A stretch of DNA of 5,293 nt from Collinsella sp. Its GTDB lineage: Bacteria > Actinomycetota > Coriobacteriia > Coriobacteriales > Coriobacteriaceae. A program made the translations under genes and the position numbers. The stretch covers positions 31,538 to 36,830 of the forward strand of contig JAHYYL010000023.1 of assembly GCA_019424965.1 (NCBI GenBank). Reading direction: 5' to 3'. This document shows positions 1 to 5,293 of this stretch, piece by piece. Position 1 is the first letter of the stretch; the number at the start of each line of letters is the position of its first letter. The notes beneath the pieces were generated by a model. The model had not been told where the DNA came from. It searched no databases and saw nothing but the letters and a program-made list of their open reading frames with translations.

Positions 1-437
1 CGTTTATGGGCGCCTTCTCGCTCATCATGGGCGCTGTCGCCAGTATCTCACTGCTTGTCGGCGGAATCGGCATTATGAATATGATGCTTACCAACGTGAC
101 TGAGCGCATCCGCGAGATCGGTATTCGCCGTGCCTTGGGCGCCAGTCGCCGCGATATCACCGCGCAGTTTTTGGCCGAGTCCTCGGCGCTGTGCGTCACC
201 GGTGGCCTGCTGGGTGTCCTGATTGGCTATCTGCTGGCCTGGGGCCTCGCGATGTTTGCCGCAGGATCAGGGGTTCTCAACGAGCTCGGTGCCAGTGGGG
301 AGATCACACCGAGCTTTTCAATCGCCACGGTGCTGCTGGCCTTCGGCGTCTCCGTCGGCATCGGCGTAATCTTTGGCTTCTACCCCGCTCGCCGCGCGGC
401 AAAGCTCAACCCGGTGGAGTGCCTACGCTACCAGTAA
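1..437 (+). CDS. MacB/FtsX-family ABC transporter permease, C-terminal part (5' end outside window)
   Basis: This is the C-terminal permease domain of a MacB-like ABC exporter subunit, an inner-membrane protein that works with an ATPase to export peptides, drugs or lipoprotein-like substrates; the substrate cannot be told from this piece. The reading frame is open from base 3 and enters from beyond the left edge, so the ATG at 6 is internal and not the start. Counting from that Met, the sequence shows a hydrophobic helix at about 6-28 containing ISLLVGGIGIMN, then the family hallmark TERIREIGIRRALGAS (about 32-47), a second helix at about 60-85, a third at about 102-124, and the typical closing motif FGFYPARRAAKLNP (about 123-136). 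The stop is TAA at 435-437. By hand count about 76% of codons end in G or C, against about 84% in cbiC. The gene converges on the cobalamin operon and is probably unrelated to it. The family is secure; the substrate is unknown. Confidence 0.93.
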   Translation, partial: FMGAFSLIMGAVASISLLVGGIGIMNMMLTNVTERIREIGIRRALGASRRDITAQFLAESSALCVTGGLLGVLIGYLLAWGLAMFAAGSGVLNELGASGEITPSFSIATVLLAFGVSVGIGVIFGFYPARRAAKLNPVECLRYQ

Positions 438-445
438 GCCACCAC

Positions 446-522
446 CAACAAGTTGCGGTGAATTAGGGACTGAATATGCTATCTAGCAGCAAAAACAGAC
501 ACTATTTCACCGCAACTTATTG
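446..522. repeat. 77-bp quasi-palindrome with about 27-bp imperfect inverted repeats (MITE-like or abutted IS ends)
   Basis: Arms 446-472 and 496-522 are inverted repeats matching at 23 of 27 positions. The core is 13 perfect pairs (450-462 with 506-518, aagttgcggtgaa). Pairing resumes at 477-480 with 488-491, so almost the whole segment is palindromic about position 484. GC is about 40% by hand count (31 of 77), well below both flanks. The arms look like terminal inverted repeats of an insertion sequence brought together by internal deletion, or a MITE-like element; I cannot name the family. No target-site duplication is visible at the outer edges. It begins 8 bases after the permease stop codon, so a role as an RNA hairpin terminator is possible, but no T-run follows on either strand. 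Confidence 0.7.
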
Positions 523-527
523 AAGGA

Positions 528-608
528 CTGTTTGCGCCAGTTCTGGGCGTCGTCCTCGAGCTATTGATGGATGACGGGCTTGTACGGGTCGAGCTTGCTC
601 GGGGCGCT
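528..608 (-). pseudogene. IS21-family IstA transposase remnant with in-frame stop
   Basis: Read on the minus strand from about 608 down to 528, one frame gives SAPSKLDPYKPVIHQ, then TAG at 563-561, then LEDDAQNWRKQ. This resembles the segment just after the N-terminal helix-turn-helix of IS21-type IstA transposases, where a SKLDPYKP-I motif is followed by an acidic LEDD-like stretch and a basic (W/R)-x-KQRHTA motif. Resemblance stops at KQ (530-528), where RHTA would be expected, close to the edge of the palindrome at 522. The helix-turn-helix part is missing upstream, the frame closes at TAG 635-633, and no catalytic DDE region or IstB helper is present, so this is a dead fragment. The TAG could derive from a TGG (Trp) codon. 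The call rests on remembered family motifs over about 25 residues, so it is likely but not certain. Confidence 0.6.
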
Positions 609-627
609 CCTCCTCGCGGGCGGGAGG

Positions 628-658
628 GCGCGCTAGGCGCGGCAAGCGCCTAGCGCGC
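628..658 (-). terminator. Perfect 13-bp GC hairpin at the end of the cobalamin operon
   Basis: Arms 628-640 and 646-658 (gcgcgctaggcgc and its exact complement) enclose the 5-base loop 641-645. The first arm, in minus-strand order, contains the TAG stop codon of cobK (652-650). The hairpin sits exactly where the last gene of the operon ends, facing a convergent gene, which suits transcription termination or 3'-end stabilisation of the mRNA. No T-run follows on the minus strand (the sequence continues CCCTCCCGCCC), so it is not a textbook intrinsic terminator. The symmetrical stem could act on transcripts from either side. Confidence 0.55.
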
Positions 659-1423
659 GAACTCCCGTAAGAGCGCGTCTTCCACTTCCCGAAGCGAAAG
701 GGCCCCGCCTCCCTCGGCGGGACGGGTGACCACGATGCAGCGCGCTCCCACGTCGCGCGCGGAGGCGAGCTTCTCGGCCGTGCCGCCTACGGTTCCCGAG
801 TCCTTGGTCACAAGCCACTGGGCGCCCACCTGCCGAAGCATCGCCTCGTTGAGCTCGCGGGTGAAGGGCCCCTGCATGCCGATGACGTGCGACGGCGAAA
901 ACCCCGCGTCGATGCACTTCGTTATAGCACTGGGCAGCGGGAGCACGCGCACGAAGAAGCGCTCCGCGAAATCGGCGACGCGCGTGTAGGGAGCAAGCTC
1001 CTTGCTCCCCGTCGTGAGAAGAGCGCGACCCGGGTTCTCGGAGAGAAAGCGCGCCGCGCAGGCGATCGACGCGACCGACACGACGCCTTTGGGCAGCGCC
1101 TCGACCGGGCGCGCAAGGCGCAGGCATCGTGCACCCACGGCGAACGAAGCGGCCCGGATGTTGCCGCTTGCGAGCGTAGCGAAGGGGTGCGTGGCGTCGA
1201 CAACGATGCGCGCGCCGGAAAGCTCGCGCTCCATGTCAGCCTCGTCGAGCCTGCCCGCATGCACCTCGATGCCTGGAAGCTCGCCCAAAAGCTCGCCTCC
1301 GTACTCGGTTGCCGCATAGGCACGGGCGGGGATGCCCGCCACGCTCGCCCATTCGCACAGAAGGCGGCCCTCGGTGGTGCCGGCGAAGATGCGCAGCGCC
1401 GGCGCGGATGCGGGCGCCGTCAC
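650..1423 (-). CDS. cobK: Precorrin-6A / cobalt-precorrin-6A reductase (CobK/CbiJ)
   Basis: This enzyme reduces the macrocycle double bond of (cobalt-)precorrin-6A with NAD(P)H to give precorrin-6B, a cytoplasmic ring-building step of cobalamin synthesis. The predicted product is 257 residues, the usual family size. Visible motifs in order are the N-terminal dinucleotide-binding strand and loop RIFAGTTEGR (11-20), DATHPFA (76-82), LLTTGSKEL (135-143), IGMQGPF (181-187) and the C-terminal KDSGTVGGTAEKL (207-219). I chose the GTG start at 1423-1421 because it overlaps the cbiC stop as GTGA, has a weak AGGCGG ribosome site 6 bases upstream (1430-1435), and puts the first strand of the fold close to the N-terminus. 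The same frame is open back to 1693, but that stretch is Arg-rich antisense-type sequence inside cbiC and does not resemble the family. It is the last gene of the operon. CobK (aerobic) and CbiJ (anaerobic) cannot be separated by sequence alone; the neighbours suggest the anaerobic route. Confidence 0.93.
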   Translation of the reverse strand: MTAPASAPALRIFAGTTEGRLLCEWASVAGIPARAYAATEYGGELLGELPGIEVHAGRLDEADMERELSGARIVVDATHPFATLASGNIRAASFAVGARCLRLARPVEALPKGVVSVASIACAARFLSENPGRALLTTGSKELAPYTRVADFAERFFVRVLPLPSAITKCIDAGFSPSHVIGMQGPFTRELNEAMLRQVGAQWLVTKDSGTVGGTAEKLASARDVGARCIVVTRPAEGGGALSLREVEDALLREFAR

Positions 1424-2061
1424 TTCGGGCCGCCTGGGCGCGTGATCTGGTAGAGCAGCGCGTTCATAATGGCGGCCGCCACGGTCGAGCCGCCCTTGCG
1501 ACCCCTCGCGACGATGGCCGGCACGCGTCGTGCGAGTAGCTCCTCTTTCGCCTCGACCACGTTCACAAACCCGACCGGCACCCCAACGACGAGCGCGGGC
1601 GCGATCTTCCCCGCGTCCATGAGCTCGGCGAGGCGCAGAAGTGCTGTGGGAGCGTTGCCGACGGCCACGATGAGTGGACCCTCGATGCCGCAAGCTTTGT
1701 TCATGCTCGCAACGGCGCGAGTCGTGCCCGCGGCGCGCGCAGCCGCGGCGACATCAGGGTCGGCCATGTAGCACACGGCCTTGCAGCCGAGCTTCTCGAG
1801 CGCGGGCTTGCTTATGCCTGCGAGCGCCATGTTCGTGTCGGTGAGCACCGTGGCCCCTGCGCGCAGTGCGTCGAGCGCACAGTGCGCGGCGTCATGGGTG
1901 AACACGAGAGAATCGGCGTACGAGAAGTCGGCAGTGGTGTGGATGACGCGCTTCACGACGGGCTCTTCGAGCGGCGGGAACGTGCGGCCGCCGAGCTCTT
2001 CGGTGATGATCTCGAAGCTGCGCCGCTCGATGTCGCCGGGCGCCATCTCCTTGGAATCCAT
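1420..2061 (-). CDS. cbiC: Precorrin-8X / cobalt-precorrin-8 methylmutase (CbiC/CobH)
   Basis: This enzyme moves the methyl group from C-11 to C-12 of (cobalt-)precorrin-8, giving (cobalt-)hydrogenobyrinic/cobyrinic acid; it acts in the cytoplasm and needs no cofactor. The product is 213 residues, normal for the family. Motifs in order are IERRSFEII (11-19), RVIHTTAD (38-45), whose His41 matches the conserved catalytic histidine region, DTNMALAGI (75-83), AVGNAPTAL (133-141), GVPVGFVNVVEAKEEL (160-175) and the closing ARGRKGGSTVAAAIMNAL (185-202). The ATG at 2061-2059 follows the cobO stop with no gap. It has two good ribosome sites upstream, GGAG at 2068-2071 and AAGGAG at 2073-2078, both inside the end of cobO. 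The end overlaps the cobK start by 4 bases. By hand count about 84% of codons end in G or C. Confidence 0.96.
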   Translation of the reverse strand: MDSKEMAPGDIERRSFEIITEELGGRTFPPLEEPVVKRVIHTTADFSYADSLVFTHDAAHCALDALRAGATVLTDTNMALAGISKPALEKLGCKAVCYMADPDVAAAARAAGTTRAVASMNKACGIEGPLIVAVGNAPTALLRLAELMDAGKIAPALVVGVPVGFVNVVEAKEELLARRVPAIVARGRKGGSTVAAAIMNALLYQITRPGGPK

Positions 2062-2577
2062 CTAGTACTCCACTCCTTCCCTTGCACATATCCCCTGCTC
2101 GTAGGGATGTTTCTCGCACCGCATCTCGGTTATGTAGTCGGCCTTCTCCACGATCTTGCGGGAAGGCGCGCGCCCGGTGAGCGCTACTTCGACGCCGCGC
2201 GCGGACATATCGAGCGCGCGGTCCACGAGCGCCTCGTCGACAAGCCCCTTCGAAAGCGCGTCGAGCGCCTCGTCGAGCACGAGCAGTCCCTCTTGCGCGC
2301 CCTCGAGCTCGGCGAGCGCGGAAGCGAGGTTCCCATCGTGCAGCTCGCACGTCGCGGCAAGTTCTTCCGACGTCATCGACCAGGTAAACTTGTCCGACGC
2401 CTTCCCCGCGAACACGGGCACGCCGAAATGCTCGGCGAGCAGGCGCACCTCCCCACTTTCGCCGTCTTTCAGGAACTGCACGACGACGACGCGGCGGCCT
2501 GCAGCGAGCATGCGAAGGGAGAGGCCCATCGCCGCCGTGGTCTTGCCTTTGCCGTCGCCATGATACACGTGGATCAT
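2062..2577 (-). CDS. cobO: Cob(I)yrinic acid a,c-diamide adenosyltransferase (CobO/CobA/BtuR family)
   Basis: This ATP:corrinoid adenosyltransferase transfers the 5'-deoxyadenosyl group from ATP to the Co(I) corrinoid, forming the Co-C bond of coenzyme B12, and can also serve salvage of imported corrinoids. The product is 171 residues, slightly short of or typical for the family. A Walker A motif lies at the N-terminus, HGDGKGKTTAAMGL (6-19). It is followed by the VVVVQFLKDGESGE strand (30-43), a Walker B-like LLVLDEALDALSKGL (98-112), VEVALTGRAPSRKIVEKADYIT (from 129) and the family-typical end with KHPYEQGI (156-163). The ATG at 2577-2575 overlaps the cbiP stop as ATGA and has AGGAGG (2582-2587) 4 bases upstream. 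The frame is open upstream to 3081, but that part is antisense-like Arg-rich sequence within cbiP. It abuts cbiC directly. Confidence 0.96.
   Translation of the reverse strand: MIHVYHGDGKGKTTAAMGLSLRMLAAGRRVVVVQFLKDGESGEVRLLAEHFGVPVFAGKASDKFTWSMTSEELAATCELHDGNLASALAELEGAQEGLLVLDEALDALSKGLVDEALVDRALDMSARGVEVALTGRAPSRKIVEKADYITEMRCEKHPYEQGICAREGVEY
2068..2078 (-). promoter_or_regulatory. Ribosome binding site for cbiC
   Basis: The minus strand carries AAGGAG (2073-2078) followed closely by GGAG (2068-2071), the latter 6 bases before the ATG at 2061-2059. Both lie inside the final codons of cobO and support coupled translation of cbiC. Confidence 0.75.
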
Positions 2578-4073
2578 ACGCCCTCCTCGATAATGCGGTA
2601 GACATACTCCATGTCGAGCGACCCGCGCACGACGTCGGCCAGGCGGTCGAACTCGCGCGCACGGTGATCGGCCGCGGACGCCGCGCCCGCAGCACCCACG
2701 ACGTTCTCGGGCAGGCCGCGCATGCGCGCGAGTGAGCGCGCGAGGGCGAGCGCAACCCCCGGTTCGTCGAACAGGCCGTGGAGATAGGTTCCGAACACGT
2801 TTCCGCAGGCCGCGCCTTCTGGTTTGCCGCCAATTGTGCCCGCAGAAGCGCAGGAGACGGTCGTTTCGCCGTCGTGAATCTCGTACCCGCGCGCCGTCAT
2901 GCCGTTCCACGCCGAGAACGCGCCTTGGGCGCCCGTGATGCGCAGCTCCGACTGGGCGAGGCGCTTTTCCTCCTTGAACACAGTACTTGCAGGGATGAGC
3001 CCGAGCCCGCGTGCGGTGCCAGCGCCTTCCCTGCCGTGCGGGTCGGAAAGCTCGTCTCCCAAAAGCTGGTAGCCTCCGCATATGCCGAGCACCGGCGTGC
3101 CCGTGCCCGAAAGCGCGCGTACACAGGCCCCGATGCCGCTAGCCGCAAGCCAGCGCGCGTCGTCGAGCGTAGTCTTCGAGCCGGGAAGCACCACCAGGTC
3201 GGGTCGGCCCAGATCGGTCGTCGAGGAAACGTAGCGCACGCCCACGCCGGGCACGCGCGAAAGCGGGTCGAAGTCGGTGAAGTTCGACAGATGCGGAAGA
3301 CGCACGACGGCGACGTCGATGACGCCGCGCGCCTCGCGGGCAGATAGGCGCGGCGCGAGCGAGTCCTCGTCGTCCAGGTCGAGCGTAAGATACGGCACGA
3401 CCCCCACGACGGGAACCCCGCACATCTTCTCGAGCGGGGCCAAACCCGGGCGCAGGATTTCCACATCGCCGCGGAACTTGTTCACCACAAGCCCCCGCAA
3501 AAGCGCGCGGTCCTCGGGCGCAAGGAGCGCGACCGTGCCGTAGAGCTGGGCAAACACCCCGCCCGGGTCGATGTCGCCCGCGAGCAGCACGGGGGAGGAC
3601 ACGGCGCGCGCGAGCCCCATGTTGACGATGTCGTTTTCGGCAAGGTTGATTTCGGCGGGGCTGCCGGCGCCCTCGATGACGATGACGTCGTTTTCCTCCG
3701 CGAGCGAATCGAACGCCTCCAAAATCTGCGGCATGAGCGCCTTCTTTCGCGCGAAGTAGTCCCTCGCAGCGAAGGCTCCCTGCGCCTTGCCGGCCACGAT
3801 GAGCTGGCTTCGGTGGCCGCTTTCAGGCTTGAGCAGGATGGGGTTCATGCGCACGTCGGGCGCGATGCCGCACGCCTCGGCCTGCATGATCTGGGCGCGC
3901 CCCATCTCGAGCCCGTCGGCCGTGACACCGCTGTTGAGTGCCATGTTCTGGCTCTTGAAGGGAGTCACGCGCAGGCCGTCCTGCGAAAGTACGCGGCACA
4001 GCCCAGCCGCAAGCAGGCTCTTCCCCGCGTTCGACATGGTGCCCTGGATCATGATGGGCTTCGCCCTACCCAC
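2574..4073 (-). CDS. cbiP: Cobyric acid synthase, glutamine-hydrolysing (CbiP/CobQ)
   Basis: This enzyme uses glutamine and ATP to amidate four side-chain carboxylates (b, d, e, g) of adenosylcobyrinic acid a,c-diamide, giving adenosylcobyric acid. The product is 499 residues, the family norm. The N-terminal ATPase (dethiobiotin-synthetase-like) domain has the P-loop-type IQGTMSNAGKSLLAAGL (9-25), ILLKPESGHRSQLIVAGKAQG (from 79), IEGAGSPAEINL (133-144) and GDIDPGGVFAQLYGT (166-180). The C-terminal class I glutamine amidotransferase domain has the nucleophile Cys332 in VLGICGGYQLLG (328-339) and catalytic His432 in GTYLHGLFDE (428-437). I chose the GTG at 4073-4071 because a perfect AAGGAGG lies 9 bases upstream and the protein then begins just before the family's first strand. 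Longer starts (up to 4220) add an Arg-rich stretch antisense to cobD. It overlaps cobD by 8 bases at its start and cobO by 4 at its end. Confidence 0.96.
   Translation of the reverse strand: MGRAKPIMIQGTMSNAGKSLLAAGLCRVLSQDGLRVTPFKSQNMALNSGVTADGLEMGRAQIMQAEACGIAPDVRMNPILLKPESGHRSQLIVAGKAQGAFAARDYFARKKALMPQILEAFDSLAEENDVIVIEGAGSPAEINLAENDIVNMGLARAVSSPVLLAGDIDPGGVFAQLYGTVALLAPEDRALLRGLVVNKFRGDVEILRPGLAPLEKMCGVPVVGVVPYLTLDLDDEDSLAPRLSAREARGVIDVAVVRLPHLSNFTDFDPLSRVPGVGVRYVSSTTDLGRPDLVVLPGSKTTLDDARWLAASGIGACVRALSGTGTPVLGICGGYQLLGDELSDPHGREGAGTARGLGLIPASTVFKEEKRLAQSELRITGAQGAFSAWNGMTARGYEIHDGETTVSCASAGTIGGKPEGAACGNVFGTYLHGLFDEPGVALALARSLARMRGLPENVVGAAGAASAADHRAREFDRLADVVRGSLDMEYVYRIIEEGV
2582..2587 (-). 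promoter_or_regulatory. Ribosome binding site for cobO
   Basis: The minus strand reads AGGAGG, 4 bases before the ATG at 2577-2575, within the Glu-Glu-Gly codons at the end of cbiP. Together with the ATGA stop/start overlap it supports the short cobO start over the much longer open frame. Confidence 0.75.
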
Positions 4074-5289
4074 GGGTATCGACCTCCTTCGCCGAGCCTC
4101 GGCCATCCGCGCCCGCCATAGCGCCGCTGCAAGAAGCGCCGCCCCGTTCGTCGGGTTCGCCTTCGCCCGATGCGCCTTCCGCCCGAAGCGCACGGCTGAA
4201 CGCCATCGCAAGCCGGGCATTCTCCTTGCGCGTGCGCACCGCGACGCGGCACCAGAAACGGGACAGTACCGAAAACGAGTCGCACGTGCGGACCAAAACC
4301 CCCTGTTTATACAGGCGCTCGGGGATGTCTTTCGCCGGCGTGCGGACTAAAAGGAAGTTCGCATCCGACGGCACGACGGAAAGCCCGAGTGAGGAGAGCT
4401 CGTGGGAAAGCCACGCTCGCTCGCCCGCCAATACATCGCGCGTGCGCGAGACGTATTCAACGTCCTCCAGGGCGGCGATGCCCGCGGCCTCGGCGACCGA
4501 GGAGACGGGCCACGCCTGCCCCGCCCGGCGAATCCCCTCGATGAGTTGGGCGTTTCCGCTGATCAGATATCCCAACCGCAACCCCGCCATTCCGTAGAGC
4601 TTGGTGAACGCGGAGAGCACGGCCACATGGCGCGAACACGCGGCGCGTGCGGCCACGCTCCTTTCGCAGGCGTCGGGCGCAAATCCGAGGAAGCACTCGT
4701 CCACGACGAGCAGCGCGCCCACCTGCTCGCAGCGGCAAGCCGCGGCCTCGATCACGCTGGGGTCGACGAGGCGCCCCGTCGGGTTGTTCGGATTGCAGAG
4801 GTACGCCACGTCTCCCGGCCCCTCGATCGCGCGGGCGAAGGAGGCGGGCACGTCGAAGTCGTCCGCTTCAGAGAGCGGGAACTCCTGCACGCATGCGCCG
4901 TAGTACGATGCCGCCTCAGCATATTCAGAGAACGTCGGCGCGCACACGACGATGCGTTTCGGGCGCACCGCCGCGGCGAGCCGCCAGATGATGTCGGACG
5001 CGCCCGCGCCGCAGACGATAGTATCTTCGGGAATGCCCTGGGCACGCGCCAGGGCGCGAACGAGGGCGAGGCTTTCCCTATCGGGGTAGGCGTCGATTCG
5101 AGAAAGCGCCTTGCAAGCTGCGGCGACGGCGCGCGGCGAGGGGCCTGCCGGATTCACGTTCACCGAGAAGTCAATGAGGTCGGAGGCGCCCCCTTCGCAA
5201 GCGATGCCGAGCGATTGCGCGCTGCCCCCATGCGTACGGGCGCGCAGGATTCCCCCGGCAGCCCGGGGCGCGGCGTGGTCTTCCCTCAT
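4066..5289 (-). CDS. cobD: Threonine-phosphate decarboxylase (CobD, PLP-dependent)
   Basis: This class I/II aminotransferase-fold enzyme decarboxylates L-threonine O-3-phosphate to (R)-1-amino-2-propanol O-2-phosphate, the linker that CbiB joins to adenosylcobyric acid. The predicted product is 407 residues. Motifs in order are THGG (19-22), IDFSVNVNPAGPS (39-51), AYPD (67-70), CGAGASDIIWRL (93-104), the PLP-contacting NPNNPTGRL (166-174), VVDECFLGF (195-203, Asp197), the Schiff-base Lys230 in SAFTKLYGMAGLRLGYL (226-242), SDANFLLVR (308-316) and RVAVRTRKEN (348-357). The ATG at 5289-5287 fits the family N-terminus, but the frame stays open to the window edge, so an earlier start cannot be excluded. 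After about residue 370 there is a Gly/Ala/Ser/Glu-rich tail beyond the usual family end. Fourteen cysteines suit an anaerobe. This is CobD in Salmonella naming (CobC in aerobic naming), not the CbiB-type CobD. Confidence 0.95.
   Translation of the reverse strand: MREDHAAPRAAGGILRARTHGGSAQSLGIACEGGASDLIDFSVNVNPAGPSPRAVAAACKALSRIDAYPDRESLALVRALARAQGIPEDTIVCGAGASDIIWRLAAAVRPKRIVVCAPTFSEYAEAASYYGACVQEFPLSEADDFDVPASFARAIEGPGDVAYLCNPNNPTGRLVDPSVIEAAACRCEQVGALLVVDECFLGFAPDACERSVAARAACSRHVAVLSAFTKLYGMAGLRLGYLISGNAQLIEGIRRAGQAWPVSSVAEAAGIAALEDVEYVSRTRDVLAGERAWLSHELSSLGLSVVPSDANFLLVRTPAKDIPERLYKQGVLVRTCDSFSVLSRFWCRVAVRTRKENARLAMAFSRALRAEGASGEGEPDERGGASCSGAMAGADGRGSAKEVDTRG
4083..4089 (-). promoter_or_regulatory. 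Ribosome binding site that fixes the GTG start of cbiP
   Basis: The minus strand reads AAGGAGG here, a full anti-16S match, with 9 bases before the GTG at 4073-4071. It is embedded in the last codons of cobD (Lys401-Glu402-Val403), so ribosomes finishing cobD are in place to restart on cbiP. No comparable site precedes the other possible starts in this frame that I examined. Confidence 0.8.
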
Positions 5290-5293
5290 GCCA

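Noticed and set aside
446..522. Reading the palindrome as a classical intrinsic terminator for the permease gene.
   Set aside because: It is well placed, but the arms are long and moderately AT-rich, with scattered mismatches and no T-run after either arm. A mobile-element origin fits better, though terminator activity is not excluded.
446..522. A promoter inside the AT-rich palindrome.
   Set aside because: I could not find a convincing -35/-10 pair with proper spacing on either strand, and no gene starts nearby.
474..653. Plus-strand open frame through the intergenic gap, containing a plausible-looking LIEGLFAPVLGVVLELL stretch.
   Set aside because: It has no start with a ribosome site, crosses the palindrome and the GC hairpin, and is explained as the antisense shadow of the IstA-like fragment on the minus strand.
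1424..1693. N-terminal extension of the cobK frame to a 347-residue protein.
   Set aside because: The extra 90 residues are Arg/Gly-rich antisense-type sequence lying wholly inside cbiC. The GTG at 1423 with the GTGA overlap gives the family's normal length.
1892..2833. Long 313-residue minus-strand open frame.
   Set aside because: Its composition is Arg/Ala-rich and low-complexity, with no family motifs. It overlaps cobO, cbiC and cbiP in a wrong frame and is typical of high-GC shadow frames.
2578..3081. N-terminal extension of cobO to 339 residues.
   Set aside because: The added part is Arg-rich and inside cbiP. The adenosyltransferase family starts a few residues before its Walker A motif, as the ATG at 2577 does.
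2778..3347. Plus-strand 189-residue open frame opposite cbiP.
   Set aside because: It is antisense to a well-supported gene, has no recognisable domain or ribosome site, and is a GC-driven shadow.
4074..4220. N-terminal extension of cbiP to 548 residues.
   Set aside because: The added residues are Arg/Ala-rich shadow sequence of cobD. The perfect ribosome site before the GTG at 4073 decides the start.
5100..5293. A cobalamin riboswitch or operon promoter at the right edge.
   Set aside because: The region is coding (start of cobD) up to the window end. Any leader RNA would be outside the window.

Overview
The window reads as part of a high-GC bacterial chromosome. Five tightly packed cobalamin (vitamin B12) genes fill about 650-5289 on the minus strand. 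The 3' end of a MacB/FtsX-type ABC transporter permease gene converges on them from the left on the plus strand. High GC, strong GC3 bias, an unsplit anaerobic-style B12 operon and cysteine-rich enzymes suggest a high-GC anaerobe. A coriobacterial actinobacterium (Eggerthellaceae-like) is my best guess, but that is inference and the sequence alone does not prove it.

Layout. Positions 1-437 (+) are the C-terminal third of a MacB-like permease, cut by the window edge. Positions 438-649 are a 212-base gap between the convergent gene ends. From left to right it holds a 77-base AT-richer quasi-palindrome (446-522) that looks like paired ends of a mobile element, a decayed fragment of an IS21-type IstA transposase (about 528-608, minus strand, with an in-frame TAG), and a perfect 13-bp GC hairpin (628-658) that contains the stop codon of the last cobalamin gene. 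Positions 650-5289 (minus strand, read right to left) are cobD (threonine-phosphate decarboxylase), cbiP (cobyric acid synthase), cobO (corrinoid adenosyltransferase), cbiC (precorrin-8 methylmutase) and cobK/cbiJ (precorrin-6A reductase).

The five genes overlap by 4-8 bases or abut exactly, so they are almost certainly one translationally coupled transcript. Its promoter, and any B12 riboswitch, lie beyond the right edge. CobK and CbiC carry out corrin-ring steps, CobO attaches the adenosyl ligand, CbiP amidates the side chains to give adenosylcobyric acid, and CobD makes the aminopropanol phosphate used to build the nucleotide loop. The remaining ring-building enzymes and CbiB are not in the window.

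The cobalamin genes are ordinary. I found no convincing evidence of a previously undescribed system. The most noteworthy part is the scarred intergenic gap at 438-649, where IS debris separates the two gene sets.
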